Shown: piece after piece, positions 47,974 through 58,639 of the stretch | How the letters are laid out: every line of letters begins with the position of its first letter | Position numbering within the stretch: position 1 is the stretch's first letter | Assembly: GCF_003672135.1 (NCBI RefSeq) | Contig: NC_039509.1 | Coordinates: forward strand, 5,270,001-5,334,000 | DNA from: Ooceraea biroi | Taxonomy: Eukaryota; Arthropoda; Insecta; Hymenoptera; Formicidae | DNA length: 64,000 nucleotides | Reading direction: 5' to 3' | Translations under genes and position numbers: made by a program | The notes under the pieces: model-generated | Told to the model about the DNA's origin: nothing | The model's database searches: none | What the model saw: only the letters and a program-made list of their open reading frames with translations

Positions 47974-49184
47974 ATGACGATGTTCAAACTTCAATATCTT
48001 ATCATTCTCAGCGTCTGTTTATATTCGAGGTTTTCTTATGGCTTTCCTTACGAACTGCTATACAATGGGGCTAAAATAGTTACATATGGCGAGCCATGTT
48101 ATCCAACACGTTATCTGTCTGGCAAAGTAGAGGTATACGTATATCGATATCTTCTCATAGCATAACGATATACATAAAATATAAAACTCTGTTTTTTTAT
48201 CACGTATTTTATAAACATTACATTATGTACATTATGCTAATAAAATTATAGGTTTAAGATATAAAAATGTGGTATTAAAAAAGACTATAATCTGAAGGAA
48301 CTAATTAGAAAGAATGACAATTTATTTGAAATTTAAATAATTATACCAGAACGCTGAAAAAAAGACCAAAACTTTTGCATATTTTTAATTATTATTTTAA
48401 TACAAACGTTAATACAACATGTCAGTATAATGTCAGTATTTTTTATACAAATTAGTAAATAGTAATAATTCATTTAGTAATAATAACTCTGTGAAATAAT
48501 TTACAGGAACCCATTCTACCCATGGCAACGGAATCCACTTTATCTAAAGTTTACCAGCCACTTAAATTGAACTATCGAGTTATCTCTACCGAACCAGTTT
48601 CCTGTCCACTGCAAAGAGAATATCCAATCTCCGTCGAGATTCCTCAAATTCCGCAGCCTCTCACAATAGTCACGCCAGATATTTTTCGAGGAAAATCTTA
48701 TGAATACAATATTCAAGTTCCATCATTTTCACCCATGCCAATATCGAGAAATTACAATTTTGACGTTCAGGTTCCACTTCCACCATCCACGTAAGAATTA
48801 AAAAATTTCTAATTTTAAAAGAAAATAAATTATCTATATTTTTTATGTTTCAATGAAATCCTTGAACAACAATTAATAAATAATATTACATTCAAAATAC
48901 ACTTGGTTTGACCGAAAAGTCCAAACTTTTTAAATAAAATTTAAACTTTGTACTAATTTTTAATACTTTAATTTTCGGTTAAACCAACAAAAAGTGCCAT
49001 TTTCTTAAATTTTAAATTTTATTTAAATTTAGGACAAAAATATTTGACAATAATTAATTTTTATTTCAGAACAATACCAAAATATACAAATTATAAATTT
49101 TTAACAAACCTCACCAGCAAAGTCGATAAAATTTTAATTCCTGCTTGCGAAGTGCCATCTTCCAACTACAAGACCTGTGTGTGA
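47974..49184 (+). CDS. Small secreted protein, 185 aa, 3 exons
   Basis: Exons 47974-48132, 48507-48790 and 49070-49184 join in phase. MTMFKLQYLIILSVCLYSRF then SYG is a clear signal peptide, with likely cleavage before FPYELL. The mature chain is short and rich in Pro, Tyr, Ile and Val (IPQIPQPLTIVTPDIF, YNIQVPSFSPMPIS, FDVQVPLPPST) with four scattered Cys (CYP, SCPL, ACEV and C-terminal CV). Two halves repeat a loose Y-N-x-x-V-Q-V-P theme. No known domain. AATAAA at 49202 ends a very short 3' UTR. Second gene of the secreted cluster. A role is not inferable beyond extracellular. Intron 2 carries a small foldback element (48905-48985). Confidence 0.78.
48905..48985. repeat. Foldback fragment in intron 2
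   Basis: GGTTTGACCGAAAA (48905-48918) faces TTTTCGGTTAAACC (48972-48985), 13 of 14 bases complementary. Small mariner-type MITE or relic. Confidence 0.5.
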
Positions 49185-49552
49185 AATGACAAGTTACGTC
49201 CAATAAAGTGTGTGCGTCTTACTCATTCACAAATTATTATGTACATAATATTTATTTAGGAAATAAATAAGATTAAAAACAAATTATTCTGATATTTAAT
49301 ATTTTTTTATTTTATGTGTGTGCGTGCATGCGTGCTTGTGTGTACATTTAATTACATTTTATTCCATTAAAAAAATTAAAATATCACTTGTTTCGCTTCT
49401 TTTAAGAGATTGGCGACAATACTCTGTCATTAAAAAGGCCCCAATGAGCCATTATTTAAAACCTACAAAAATAATTTTCTTCGTTATTTTTACTAGTTTT
49501 GAAGAAAACACCTTGTATAACACTTTGTATGATACATCCTTATATGTATATG

Positions 49553-49690
49553 CAGGGTGTCAGAAAAAGAGTCATCAACTTTAATAAATATAATACTATG
49601 GATCAAGATAAGAAGAAAAGTCTTTAAATAAACTTGGATCCTAAAATTCCAATTCTTAAGAAGTTATAAGCCATTTTCGTTTGAGGCATT
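49553..49690. repeat. Diverged single-ended relative of the CAGGGTGTC MITE
   Basis: Starts CAGGGTGTC and later has AAGAAGAAAAGTCTTTAAA, similar to AGAAGAAAAGTCCTTTACC at the equivalent distance in the 45992 element, then AAGAAGTTATAA instead of GAGTTATTAA. The far end is not recognisable. Confidence 0.45.
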
Positions 49691-50000
49691 TTGTTATTTA
49701 ATGTTGTCCAAAACGTAGTTTTTAAATAAGCATATCGCCTTAGGATAATAAGTCCACTAGCGGAAATCGACCACGAGATGAACGAGGATCGTCAACATGA
49801 TTCGACCATTTTTCCTGATAAACTTATCTCCCGGAGCCAAAATCTATTTCTAACATACGATCGTTAGATTTACGTATATTGTCGACTTATCGTCGTCGTA
49901 TCGTTTCGATTCGTCCAATTAAAAAACTGTCCAGATTAAATGATTTTGTGAAATGGTGAAAATATGCATTTTATTATAGCCGAACAAATGAAAATAAAAA

Positions 50001-50118
50001 ATTAATAAGAAAACTCCTTTATTCGACCAAACTGGCAGTTAGGTGACAATCATACATAACACGACGTTTCGATCATAACTAAAGGAGTTATCATAAATAA
50101 AGGAGTTTTCTTATTAAT
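50001..50118. repeat. 23-bp perfect inverted repeat
   Basis: The arms 50001-50023 (beginning ATTAATAAGAAAACTCCTTT) and 50096-50118 are perfect complements. The 72-bp spacer contains ACGACGTTTCGATCATAACT, a phrase similar to the 3' ends of RTE-type retroelements. Origin uncertain. Confidence 0.65.
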
Positions 50119-50609
50119 TGTTATACCTGGCGATTCTGAATAAAAGTTGTTTTGGAAAATAAAAAACTTGTTAGTCGATGCTCAAAAATAACCAGAGTAT
50201 AGACATCTTTCAGATTTTTATGGGATATTTAAAAGTAATAGTTTATGAAAGAGCGATAGAAAATGCTGAAATTACAACAATGAACTAAACACACATTTCA
50301 GTAAACTTGGATTTACTTTTACATACATTTTTTACTGATAAGTTGATGGGTCGCCTCAAAAGATGACTTCTTCTTTCGATGTGGTAGGTATTCGCATGTT
50401 GCCGAAAAGATGAGAAAAAGTCGTCAAAAACGATGGAAAATACTTTGATTGATTTATGCTTATCGATTGCTTCATTTCGATAAAGAAAAATTGCAAAATC
50501 AGCAAGAATAACTTATGCACTGACATTAATATTTCCTCACCACACGCTCAATATTTTTTATTTAATATCTCAATAATTACTACAAAGATCATAAAACGGT
50601 ACGGGAGTT

Positions 50610-50715
50610 TATTTTTTTTATATTTTTCTTCATCTATCAGGCAGTTGATGAATTCTCTCTTGGAAAAAAGAAAATAAATAAAGGCTCAATTTATTTCAAA
50701 AGCGCAGAATTTCAC
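50610..50715. repeat. Dispersed repeat family, partial copy C
   Basis: TTCATCTATCAGGCAGTTGATGAATTCTCTC-like order (broken here: CATCTATC, GATGAATTCTCTCTTGG, AAATAAATAAAGGCTCA, AAAAGCGCAGAA) follows the same block order as copy A. Confidence 0.5.
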
Positions 50716-50971
50716 ATTAATCTTTCGTACTATTGTATCGTAATATTGATAAATTATATTTGATTACGAATAAAGTTATGATCAAATCATGGATAATCTC
50801 TTGCGCATCTGCGCATATCTAAATTGTCGATGATTATCGGCCAACAATCTTCAATGTTATTTGATTCCGTCACGATGTTCGTGCCAAATCTCAGTATGAC
50901 GGTGACATATTTCAGGGTATATGAAGTGACCCGTTGCAGCTCGGATCATCGAGTTCCCGTCAGAACGCATT

Positions 50972-51850
50972 ATGGCAAGTATATACAAAATACTTGTAGT
51001 ACCTGCCATCCTGTTGGCCAGTTTGTCCTTGAGTTTGGCCATCGTTGAGCAAGACATCCCTAAGAATTTTGAAGATCTCAACCATGATGTACAACAGTTC
51101 CCTCGGGAAAGAAGACAAGAGGAGATAGAAGACTTCGTCAAGGAAACAGATAATCCTGTAAAGCTGGAAGATAAATTCTTAGAATCTCAGACCATTCACG
51201 ATAGAGAGATAAATGGAGAAGCGATAGGCCAAAAAGCCGAGAGAGAGGACAAAAAGCGGGAGGATGCATTCCATACGAACAACGATGCCGCGACAGATGC
51301 TGAGGTAATTGCTAAAATATGTCATTACTTTGTTAGATTAAGGATAGAAAATGGTCTATAAAAATAAGAATGAATTTAATGTGCTTTCTTTTCTCAGAAT
51401 GATATCTTTTCATACAAGAATATGCACGATCTTATCCAAGCGTTTATTCTTGCGGATAAAGAGAACAAATTACAACAAGAAGTAGAGGTAATTGATCACT
51501 GATTTTACAATAGAAAGTAGATTTATACCGTGCAACGTAATATTTAACAAAAGTAGACTTAATTTGTTCTCTGTTAATTCAGAGATCTTGTTTATTAAAA
51601 TCTAATTATGTAAAAAGTTTCTAATTTTTAAAATGATAGAAATTATCCTCAAATATTTCGAAATATATATAATTATTTACAATTACATCAGAAATAAGAT
51701 TTGATACATTATTATTAAAATATTAATATAAAAATGAAATAAATATTTTTTCGAGCACATAAAAATTAATTGCTAAATTATTAATTTGATTATGTATGAA
51801 CAGTATGTGCGAAAAATAATGGAGTTAACAATATATTAATGTAAACCTTG

Positions 51851-51890
<40 letters not shown>

Positions 51891-53968
51891 TTAATATTAA
51901 TTAATTAATTAATTTTATAATAGGCAACCTTTAAAAAACAAAACAAAATTATCCAAAACATATTTGTATCGGAATCTAGACATGTCATCTGGATTACTCA
52001 GTTAATGACCTAATAATTTGATGTTCTTCTATAACCAAAATTAATTAAAAATATTGCGTTTTATTTTTAATACCGCGATTAAAATGGACGATATTTTTGC
52101 AGAATTCCACGGAATCTGAGACACATAACAACTTACCGAAGCGTCATGTAGTTGCATCCGCATCCGCAGCCGCAGCCGCATCCAGCGGTCTTCTTGGAGT
52201 AAATCCATGGGAAGTTGTACCTGTGACCGATTTGGACGCTCATTCTTGTGGAGTCGAGGCATTTGAATTTGGTCACGTGCACCTGTCGGGCGTGATAGTA
52301 CACGAGTTCTTCTGCGAACTGAGGAAGCTCTGGCACTACGTTCGGATCATATTGCGAAATCTCAAGTCAGAGCTCACCCTAGGACCATTAGTCGCCGAGG
52401 ACACAATCGCTACCAGCCACACCACTCTTTTTGGTCATTTCTTCCATCATAGTCCGCGATTTCTTCAAGCTATTATCAGAGCGCCCCACCATCTGCTACT
52501 TTTACCCGAAATACTCCGTGACGCCATACCGTTTCCTAGTATCACCAGTGCTATTCACCGATTCGTTCACATCTTCTTCAAACTAGTGCACTTCGTGCGT
52601 GATTTACTTTACGGGCATATTCGCCACGTTCTCCGACACGTCTTCTCGCACCATCATCTAGGTATACGCTTACTGGAGAAGCTTCACGGACTTAAGCTCG
52701 CAAAAGGATTTGACTCGATACTTCCGATAGAGGAAATTGTTACGGAACCGATAGTGTCTACAGCGACTGCAACGGCGACAGCAACCACTTACCAAGAGCC
52801 AGTAGTCTCAGACTACCATAAGTCATTGGCGGAGGTGCTGACTTCCTTCCGCGGTGCTCATGACGGCTATTACGCGTCTGGACTACCAGACCTGATCAGG
52901 ACTGGCGCGAAAAGCCTTTCCTTAACCACGGTGGTTTCTAAGATCGGTCCATACCTACCCAAAATACCTTTGCGAAGTTACTTTGGATGTGAACAACCAG
53001 TTTTGGCTGAAGATACCACAGTGAGCACGTCGGCTTCCGCTAGTGCCTCAGTAAGTTCAGTCCCATTAATAAGTCCAACGATAGCTCCAATAGTATCCGC
53101 TCCTGTTGCTCCTGTTGAAACCATCAGCTCTTCGGCGTCTGCTAGTGCCGCCGCTGTCGTAGCTACTGAACCTATAATTTCCTCCACACCTTTCGTTCCA
53201 TCCTACACCCCTGTGATTGAACCGATGCTAACTGTACCTCCCGTGGTCGTTTCTGATACGGTGTCTGATTGTGCGAGTAGTTCCTCCAGCGTGGCCATAG
53301 CCGCGCCAGGAGTAACAGTTCCTAATACTTTAGGAAGTGTCGCGACAGCTGCTGCTGCTTCCGCAGCTTCTGCTTCGACCTTGAACGTCGCTCCAACCCC
53401 GATCATCAGCCCACGCAGATATAGACCTAGGCCCATTTTACCCACTATCATTCCCACAGTTGAGAGCGTATCTTCTAGCAGTGCATCAGCCTCTGCGAGC
53501 GACGTCTTAGTCGAGCCAAGTCAGAATATCAGATTCGATCGTCTTAAAAATCTGTTGTCCCGTCCACGAGTTCTTCCTTCCTCGGTAGCTGCTTCAGCCG
53601 CTGCAGCAGCTTCTGCTGCGGGAGGTGTCTCGTCTTCTTCTGCAGCTAGTAGTTCGGCTGGCGGCATTTCTCCATATTTAAATGACTTCAATCTTGTATT
53701 CCCTAGGGAGAAGATCATTAATGCTCTAGGCTACGACCGCCTGTTGCCGGGCGACATCGTGACACTCACCCTAAAAAACAAATCGACCCTGTTCGGTCGC
53801 GTGTTTGACGCTACCAGTCCTATCGCTTTCAACTTCCTCAGACCGAAATTGCACGCCTCCATTATTCGGAACGGCAGACGGATCTGGAATCTCTTCCCCG
53901 GAGATTTCAGAGATCCCGAATGCGTCCGAACGTTGAACAATCCTTTACTTTTACGTCATGTTTATTAG
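50972..53968 (+). CDS. Secreted Ser/Ala-rich, His/Leu-rich protein, 762 aa, 3 exons
   Basis: Exons 50972-51304, 51398-51487 and 52103-53968 join in phase 0. MASIYKILVVPAILLASLSL is a signal peptide. A charged N-terminal region contains RERR, and LPKR precedes HVVASASAAAAASSG, both candidate dibasic processing sites. A middle region of about 130 residues is rich in His, Leu and Phe (FFHHSPRFLQAIIRAPHHLL, HIRHVLRHVFSHHHLGIRLL) with helical, amphipathic character. Beyond it several short SASASA/SAAAA tracts alternate with Pro/Val-rich segments. The C-terminus (about 100 aa: FPREKIINALGYDRLLPGDI, then RNGRRIWNLFPGDF) is non-repetitive and may be a folded domain. I do not recognise the family. Ser/Ala tracts recall silk-like or cuticle-like extracellular proteins, by composition only. 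AATAAA at 54088. Confidence 0.82.
51853..51888. repeat. (TA)n microsatellite
   Basis: A long AT dinucleotide run in intron 2 of the 762-aa gene. Confidence 0.85.
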
Positions 53969-54649
53969 ACTTCAGATATTAAATTACATACACACATACG
54001 TACACGTATATAGACATGTCGTAACTAGTCCTAAATCATTATAAACTATTGATACATATCAAATGATTGTAACTATATTTGATTGCAAATAAACTGTGTT
54101 ATAAAAAAGGTTCTCTTAAGTGTATTAATGATTTCAAAACTTTCATTCATTTTTTATTTTCACATTAATTTTTTCTATCATTTCTTCTATCATTCATTTT
54201 TTAAGTAATTTTTAATTAATTTTATTAATTTTTTATATCATTAATTAAGTATTCATTGTTTATCTTGATAATACATTTCATATTTTAAAGTCGCGGAGTT
54301 TACATAATGCGCATAAAGCCGCTAATTTTCATTGATAACGAAAGCATTGTTTGCCTTCATTCATTCGTCATCGCAACACTTGTGTGACCATTCTCAGTTA
54401 AATCGAATGGAAAAAAAACTGTAGATAATACTGTACTAATACAGTACATAACTCTATACATAATTTTTGAAATAACCTTGTTTTATGTTTGGCATACATA
54501 TAATATTTACACAAATATAGTAAATTGTACCAGATATATGTAGAATCGAGTAATTTTCCTTTTTTAGCCATATTCGTTTTTATAATGAAAGAATTTTAAG
54601 TTTGATTAATAAAAAGAGATTTTTATAATGAAGATATCTATAATATGTT

Positions 54650-54870
54650 GTACACAGGATAATAAAATTGTAACATAATAAAAGAAAGTACCAATGCTCG
54701 TGGAACTAGATTGCATTGAGTTGAAAAGAAAAGTGTTGTACCGTTCTCTTTGCATTCTCTTTAATTAATTATAATATAATAAATTATAAATTAATTATAA
54801 ATTAATTATAATAGCAATCTTCGCAATAATTATCGAGATATTAATTAAAAAAGATGTAAAATCAGCGCGA
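54650..54870. repeat. Diverged relative of the 381-bp MITE
   Basis: ACAGGATAAT at the start, then GAGTTGAAAAGAAAAGTGTTG followed by TACCG, and farther on TCGCAATAATTATCGAGATA, correspond in order to the left arm of the 45992 element (GAACTGAGAAGAAAAGTCC, TTTACCG, TCGCAATAGTTAACGAGTTA). No intact ends. Confidence 0.45.
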
Positions 54871-55003
54871 GGAAGTACAAATCTTGCGCAGCAAGGCAAT
54901 AGACAAAATGTTTTAGGCAATATTATTGTAATAAATATTAGAAAAAGATGCCAACGGCACTTGTCCTTCCCCTTGGCCGAGTATATTCATGCTTGTTGCT
55001 TGA

Positions 55004-55039
55004 TAACGGCCGCTGGCACGTGTGTGCCAGCGGCCGTTA
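55004..55039. repeat. GC-rich perfect 16-bp hairpin with 4-nt loop
   Basis: TAACGGCCGCTGGCAC (55004-55019), loop GTGT, then the exact complement (55024-55039). It stands out in AT-rich DNA. Confidence 0.85.
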
Positions 55040-55779
55040 GCCTCGCACTTTTTGAATTTTTTATTTTTCTCAATTGTGTTAGAATGTGCTAGATTTGTGC
55101 CAATTTGTGCCACAAACCGCAACCTATCTCTGCAATATCAAAAAATTTATTTATATGTTATATATTATCATGTGTCATCATATATTATACAATAAATGAA
55201 AATATTAATTACAGCGGACATTATTTACAAAGAATTTTATAGATTTAGAATTTTAGAATTTCAGAAATTTAGAATTTTCGAATTGAAAATATAAATTATT
55301 CATAACATATTAATGTTTTATTACTTATTATGATTTTATTAACATTAATAACATATTAATGTTAATAAAATCTCTTCGTTATGTTTTATAAACTTATGAT
55401 TGAACAGTCAACGGTACATTTGTCATATCTTTTCTCGGCAAAGAGATGTTATATGTCTGGCATGATTTTGTCGAATATATATAATTAATCATTTCAAATT
55501 ATCACGTAGCTTTATCGTGCACAGTAAAGACAGACAGTATTCAACGAAGTTAGCGCAGGTGTGCCATCTCAAATAATACGTCAGCAAATGAGAATTAGAT
55601 TAAAACTCTTGGACAGAAAGAGAGAGAGAGAGCGAGCCTTGTGACAATAATAAATAAATTACGGTTAATATATAAGCGTATACCTATTTAAGTCATTGTA
55701 TCTCTGAATCACGATCTTTTATCTGCTCTTCGTGGCAGACTGTCATTTGTACGGTTGCGGTAACTCTTTCGAAACCGCA

Positions 55780-58639
55780 ATGGCACGTGTTGTTTTTCTG
55801 CTGGCCATTCTAATTACTTTGTGCTATAGGAGCCTGGTAAGTTATTATCTACAATTGTGTGAATATCATGTTGTTTAGATCTTATCATATCAACGAGAAC
55901 GAGGTTGACTGAGTGCTGTAATGATTTGTCTTAATATAATAAACAAAAGCCAAATTTTTTAGAAACTTTGGATTTGCAAATTTCAAAAATATATTAAAGA
56001 AAAATAAAATGCACTTTAAACACTAATTGATACATCAAATCAATATTTATGAAAGGACTTTTATTAAAAAGTAATGAAAATAAATATTCGAGTAGTTGAC
56101 AAATCTGGTAACAAATGCATCTTTACAAAATAACATAAAGCATGCAACGCATATTTTCTTCCATATCTTAAATAGTGTAATGTAATTATTTAAATAGTGT
56201 AATTATTTTCACATGATTTATGTATTACGTGTAATTTGTTATTGACATAATGTTAACAATACATGACAGATTTTTCAATATCTTTTCACTAGCATATCTA
56301 ACATGCTTATAATGAATTTAAAAATATAAATCCTTGTTTTACTAATCGCTTATCAGGCTATCCCAGTACGACTGGAAAATATAGAAGATGCGCCCACGGT
56401 TGAACTGTTGTCCAACATTTTCGGCGAGAACTTAGAAGAAGGCACTTTAAATGTACAGAAAAGTTTGGAGGAAGAGGAGATTTCTGAAGATGTCAGCAGA
56501 AATTCCCAGGATGATGGATTCGAGGAAGTTACAACTAACGAGGACGAAAAGATAGAAGACATTGTGGAGATCGATGAGAATAATATTTGGAATATTATTA
56601 AAAAAATTAAAGACACATTAAGGAACTCTATAGACGATGTCAAGAGTAAACTGAATGAGATTCGCAAAAAGATAAATGAAGAGGCGCGGATAAATAACGT
56701 AGGCGTAGAAAATTATGGTATCATTGGAGATATCTTTGAAAAGGGCATTAACATTAAGAACACTATTGAGAACAAAATAAAAGAAACTGTGGAAAATCTT
56801 GAGACCGAAATTAAGAAGAACCTTAATAAGATTCTCGATGATGGAAAGGGAATTTGGCAGAAAGGCGTCGACATAAAGGAAAAGTTGAACACGAAGGTGG
56901 AAGAGATAACGGAAAATGTGTTGAAAAATATTCGAGATGAGATGCAGAAGAATAAAGAACAATTGGTGGAAGGAATAAAGAATAACGCGGAAAATATTGT
57001 CGGAGAGATCAAAGTGAGGGTAAAGGATTTTGTGGGGAAGACGCAGGACAACGTTGATGAAATTAAGAGGCAGCTGGATAAGAAAGTAGATAACACCAGA
57101 ATAGTTATCGAAGATATAAAAGACCTGACGGCGGCAACTGCCTTAAAGCTGGCGCAAATTATAGAGAATGATATCAACAACATCAAAGAGGATGCGAAAG
57201 ATATCGCTGGGAAGGCTGAAGGAGAAGTTAAACAACGAGTTGAGGCTCTTATAGACACTATAACGGAGATAAGTAGCCGCACTGTCAAAGACATTAAGGA
57301 ATTCAGTGAAAAACTCCGAGAGAACCTTGACAACGTTAAGGAGAAAATTAAGGATGAAGTCAGCGAAATTCAGAAGGTGACACAAGAGATTTTCAAAGAA
57401 ATAAAAGAACGAACGGCGGACACTGCTTCAAAGCTGATAAAAGATATAGAAAGTGACATCAACATGATCAAAGAGAGTGCGAAAGATATCACTGACAAGG
57501 TTGGAGGAGAAATTAAGAAACGAGCTGAAACCATTATAAATGACATGATTGAGATAAGTAACAACATTTTTACGAAAGCTAAGGAATTCAATGAAAAAGT
57601 CCGAAAGGACGTTGACGAAATTACGGAGAAAATTAAGGGCGAAGTCAGCAAGCATCAGAAGAAGGCACAAGAGATTATCGAAGAAATAAAGAAACAAACG
57701 ATGGAAATTGCCTCAGAACTGAAAACAAATATCGAGAACAATATCAACAAGATCAGAGAGAGTGCGAAAGATATCGTTGAAAACGTTGACGGAGAAATTA
57801 AAAAGCAAGTTGAAAATATTAGGAATAAGATGATGGAGATAAGTAGCAAAATTGTCAGCGAAATTAAGGAATTCGATGAAAAAATCCGAGAGAACCTTGA
57901 CAACGTTAAGGAGAAAATTAAGGGTAAGGTCAACGAAATTCAGAAGAAGACTCAAGAGATTATTGAAAAAATAAAAAAGCAAAGCACGACAATAGTGACT
58001 GATGTCTTGGAAAAAACTAAAGAAAACTTCGATAAAATGAGAGAGTACTTCACAAACGAAGTCGAGAAAATTGTTAAGAATTTGAAAGAACGGACGGTAG
58101 AAATTGGCGAGAATATAAAGAACGAGATACAGAAAAGAATTAAGAAGGTCCAGGAAATCGCTGAAGGAGTTAAAGGGAATTGGAAAGATACTATTGGTGA
58201 TTTTCTAGAGATAACGAAAAATATTATTAGTCAAGTTCAAGAGACGGTAAAAAAAGTAATTGACAGGCTCGGCGAAAGAACTGAGGAGATTAAAAAGAAA
58301 ATTGAAGAGGCGAATAAGAAGATTAAGGAACTTCGAGGAAAAGTTAAAGGTATGGCTGAGGATGTCATGGAAAAGACCGGAGATATGATAGAGGATGCAA
58401 AGAATAGGGCGAAAGATATTATGGGAAAAACAGGAGACATGATGGGGAAAGTGACCAATGAAATCCAAGGGAAAATAACGGAAAATATAAAGGAAGGTAC
58501 GAAGATTGTAGAAAATGTTGTAGGCGGTATTCATGAGAACATGAACAAGGTGAAAGACGGAGTAAAAGACAACATCAGAAATGATGTAGACAAGATAACA
58601 AAGCGGACGCAAGATATTATCAGCGGCATATTTGAATAA
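55780..58639 (+). CDS. Secreted proline-free coiled-coil protein with three 95-aa repeats, 779 aa, 2 exons
   Basis: Exon 1 (55780-55836) encodes only the signal peptide MARVVFLLAILITLCYRSL; exon 2 is 56357-58639. After a short acidic N-terminus the chain is almost entirely Lys/Glu/Ile/Asn/Asp with no Pro after the first dozen mature residues and no Cys outside the leader, so it is predicted to be one long set of amphipathic helices. Three tandem repeats of exactly 285 bp (57128, 57413, 57698) share TA(A/D)TA-x-K-L, I(E/K)-x-DIN, K(D)I, G-E-(V/I)-K, (V/I)-K-E-F and (L/V)-D-N/E-V/I-KEKIK. The C-terminal part changes to an 11-residue-like pattern (MEKTGDMIEDAKNRAKDIMG) reminiscent of LEA/apolipoprotein helices. 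Family unknown. It is next to an apolipophorin-III-like gene, so a lipid-binding or fibrous role is conceivable. AATAAA at 58755. Confidence 0.85.
57128..57982 (+). repeat. Three 285-bp (95-codon) tandem coding repeats
   Basis: Units 57128-57412, 57413-57697 and 57698-57982, equal in length with no indels, diverged at many codons. Phrases such as AACCTTGACAACGTTAAGGA recur identically in units 1 and 3 but are changed in unit 2. Confidence 0.85.

Larger units (their letters stand above)
49185..50971. other. Intergenic region with transposon relics
   Basis: No gene supported. Contains one end of the CAGGGTGTC MITE family (from 49553), a 23-bp perfect inverted repeat (50001-50118), a partial dispersed repeat (50610-50715), and the upstream region of the 762-aa gene (TATATGAAG at 50918; TCATC with A at 50948). 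Confidence 0.5.
53969..55779. other. Intergenic region with MITE relic and GC-rich hairpin
   Basis: AT-rich. Contains a diverged MITE (about 54650-54870), a GC-rich perfect hairpin (55004-55039), TATTTAAG at 55685 about 95 bp before the next ATG, and a GA run at 55618-55632. No gene supported. Confidence 0.5.

Noticed and set aside
56353..58612. Several minus-strand frames rich in Phe, Leu, Ile and Ser
   Set aside because: They are the antisense of the Lys/Glu/Ile coiled-coil exon; the hydrophobic look is the complement of AAA/GAA codons.
55780..58639. Identification as a hymenopteran silk fibroin
   Set aside because: Silk fibroins of bees and ants are Ala-rich coiled coils; this protein has little Ala and is Lys/Glu/Ile-rich, and the repeat plan differs.
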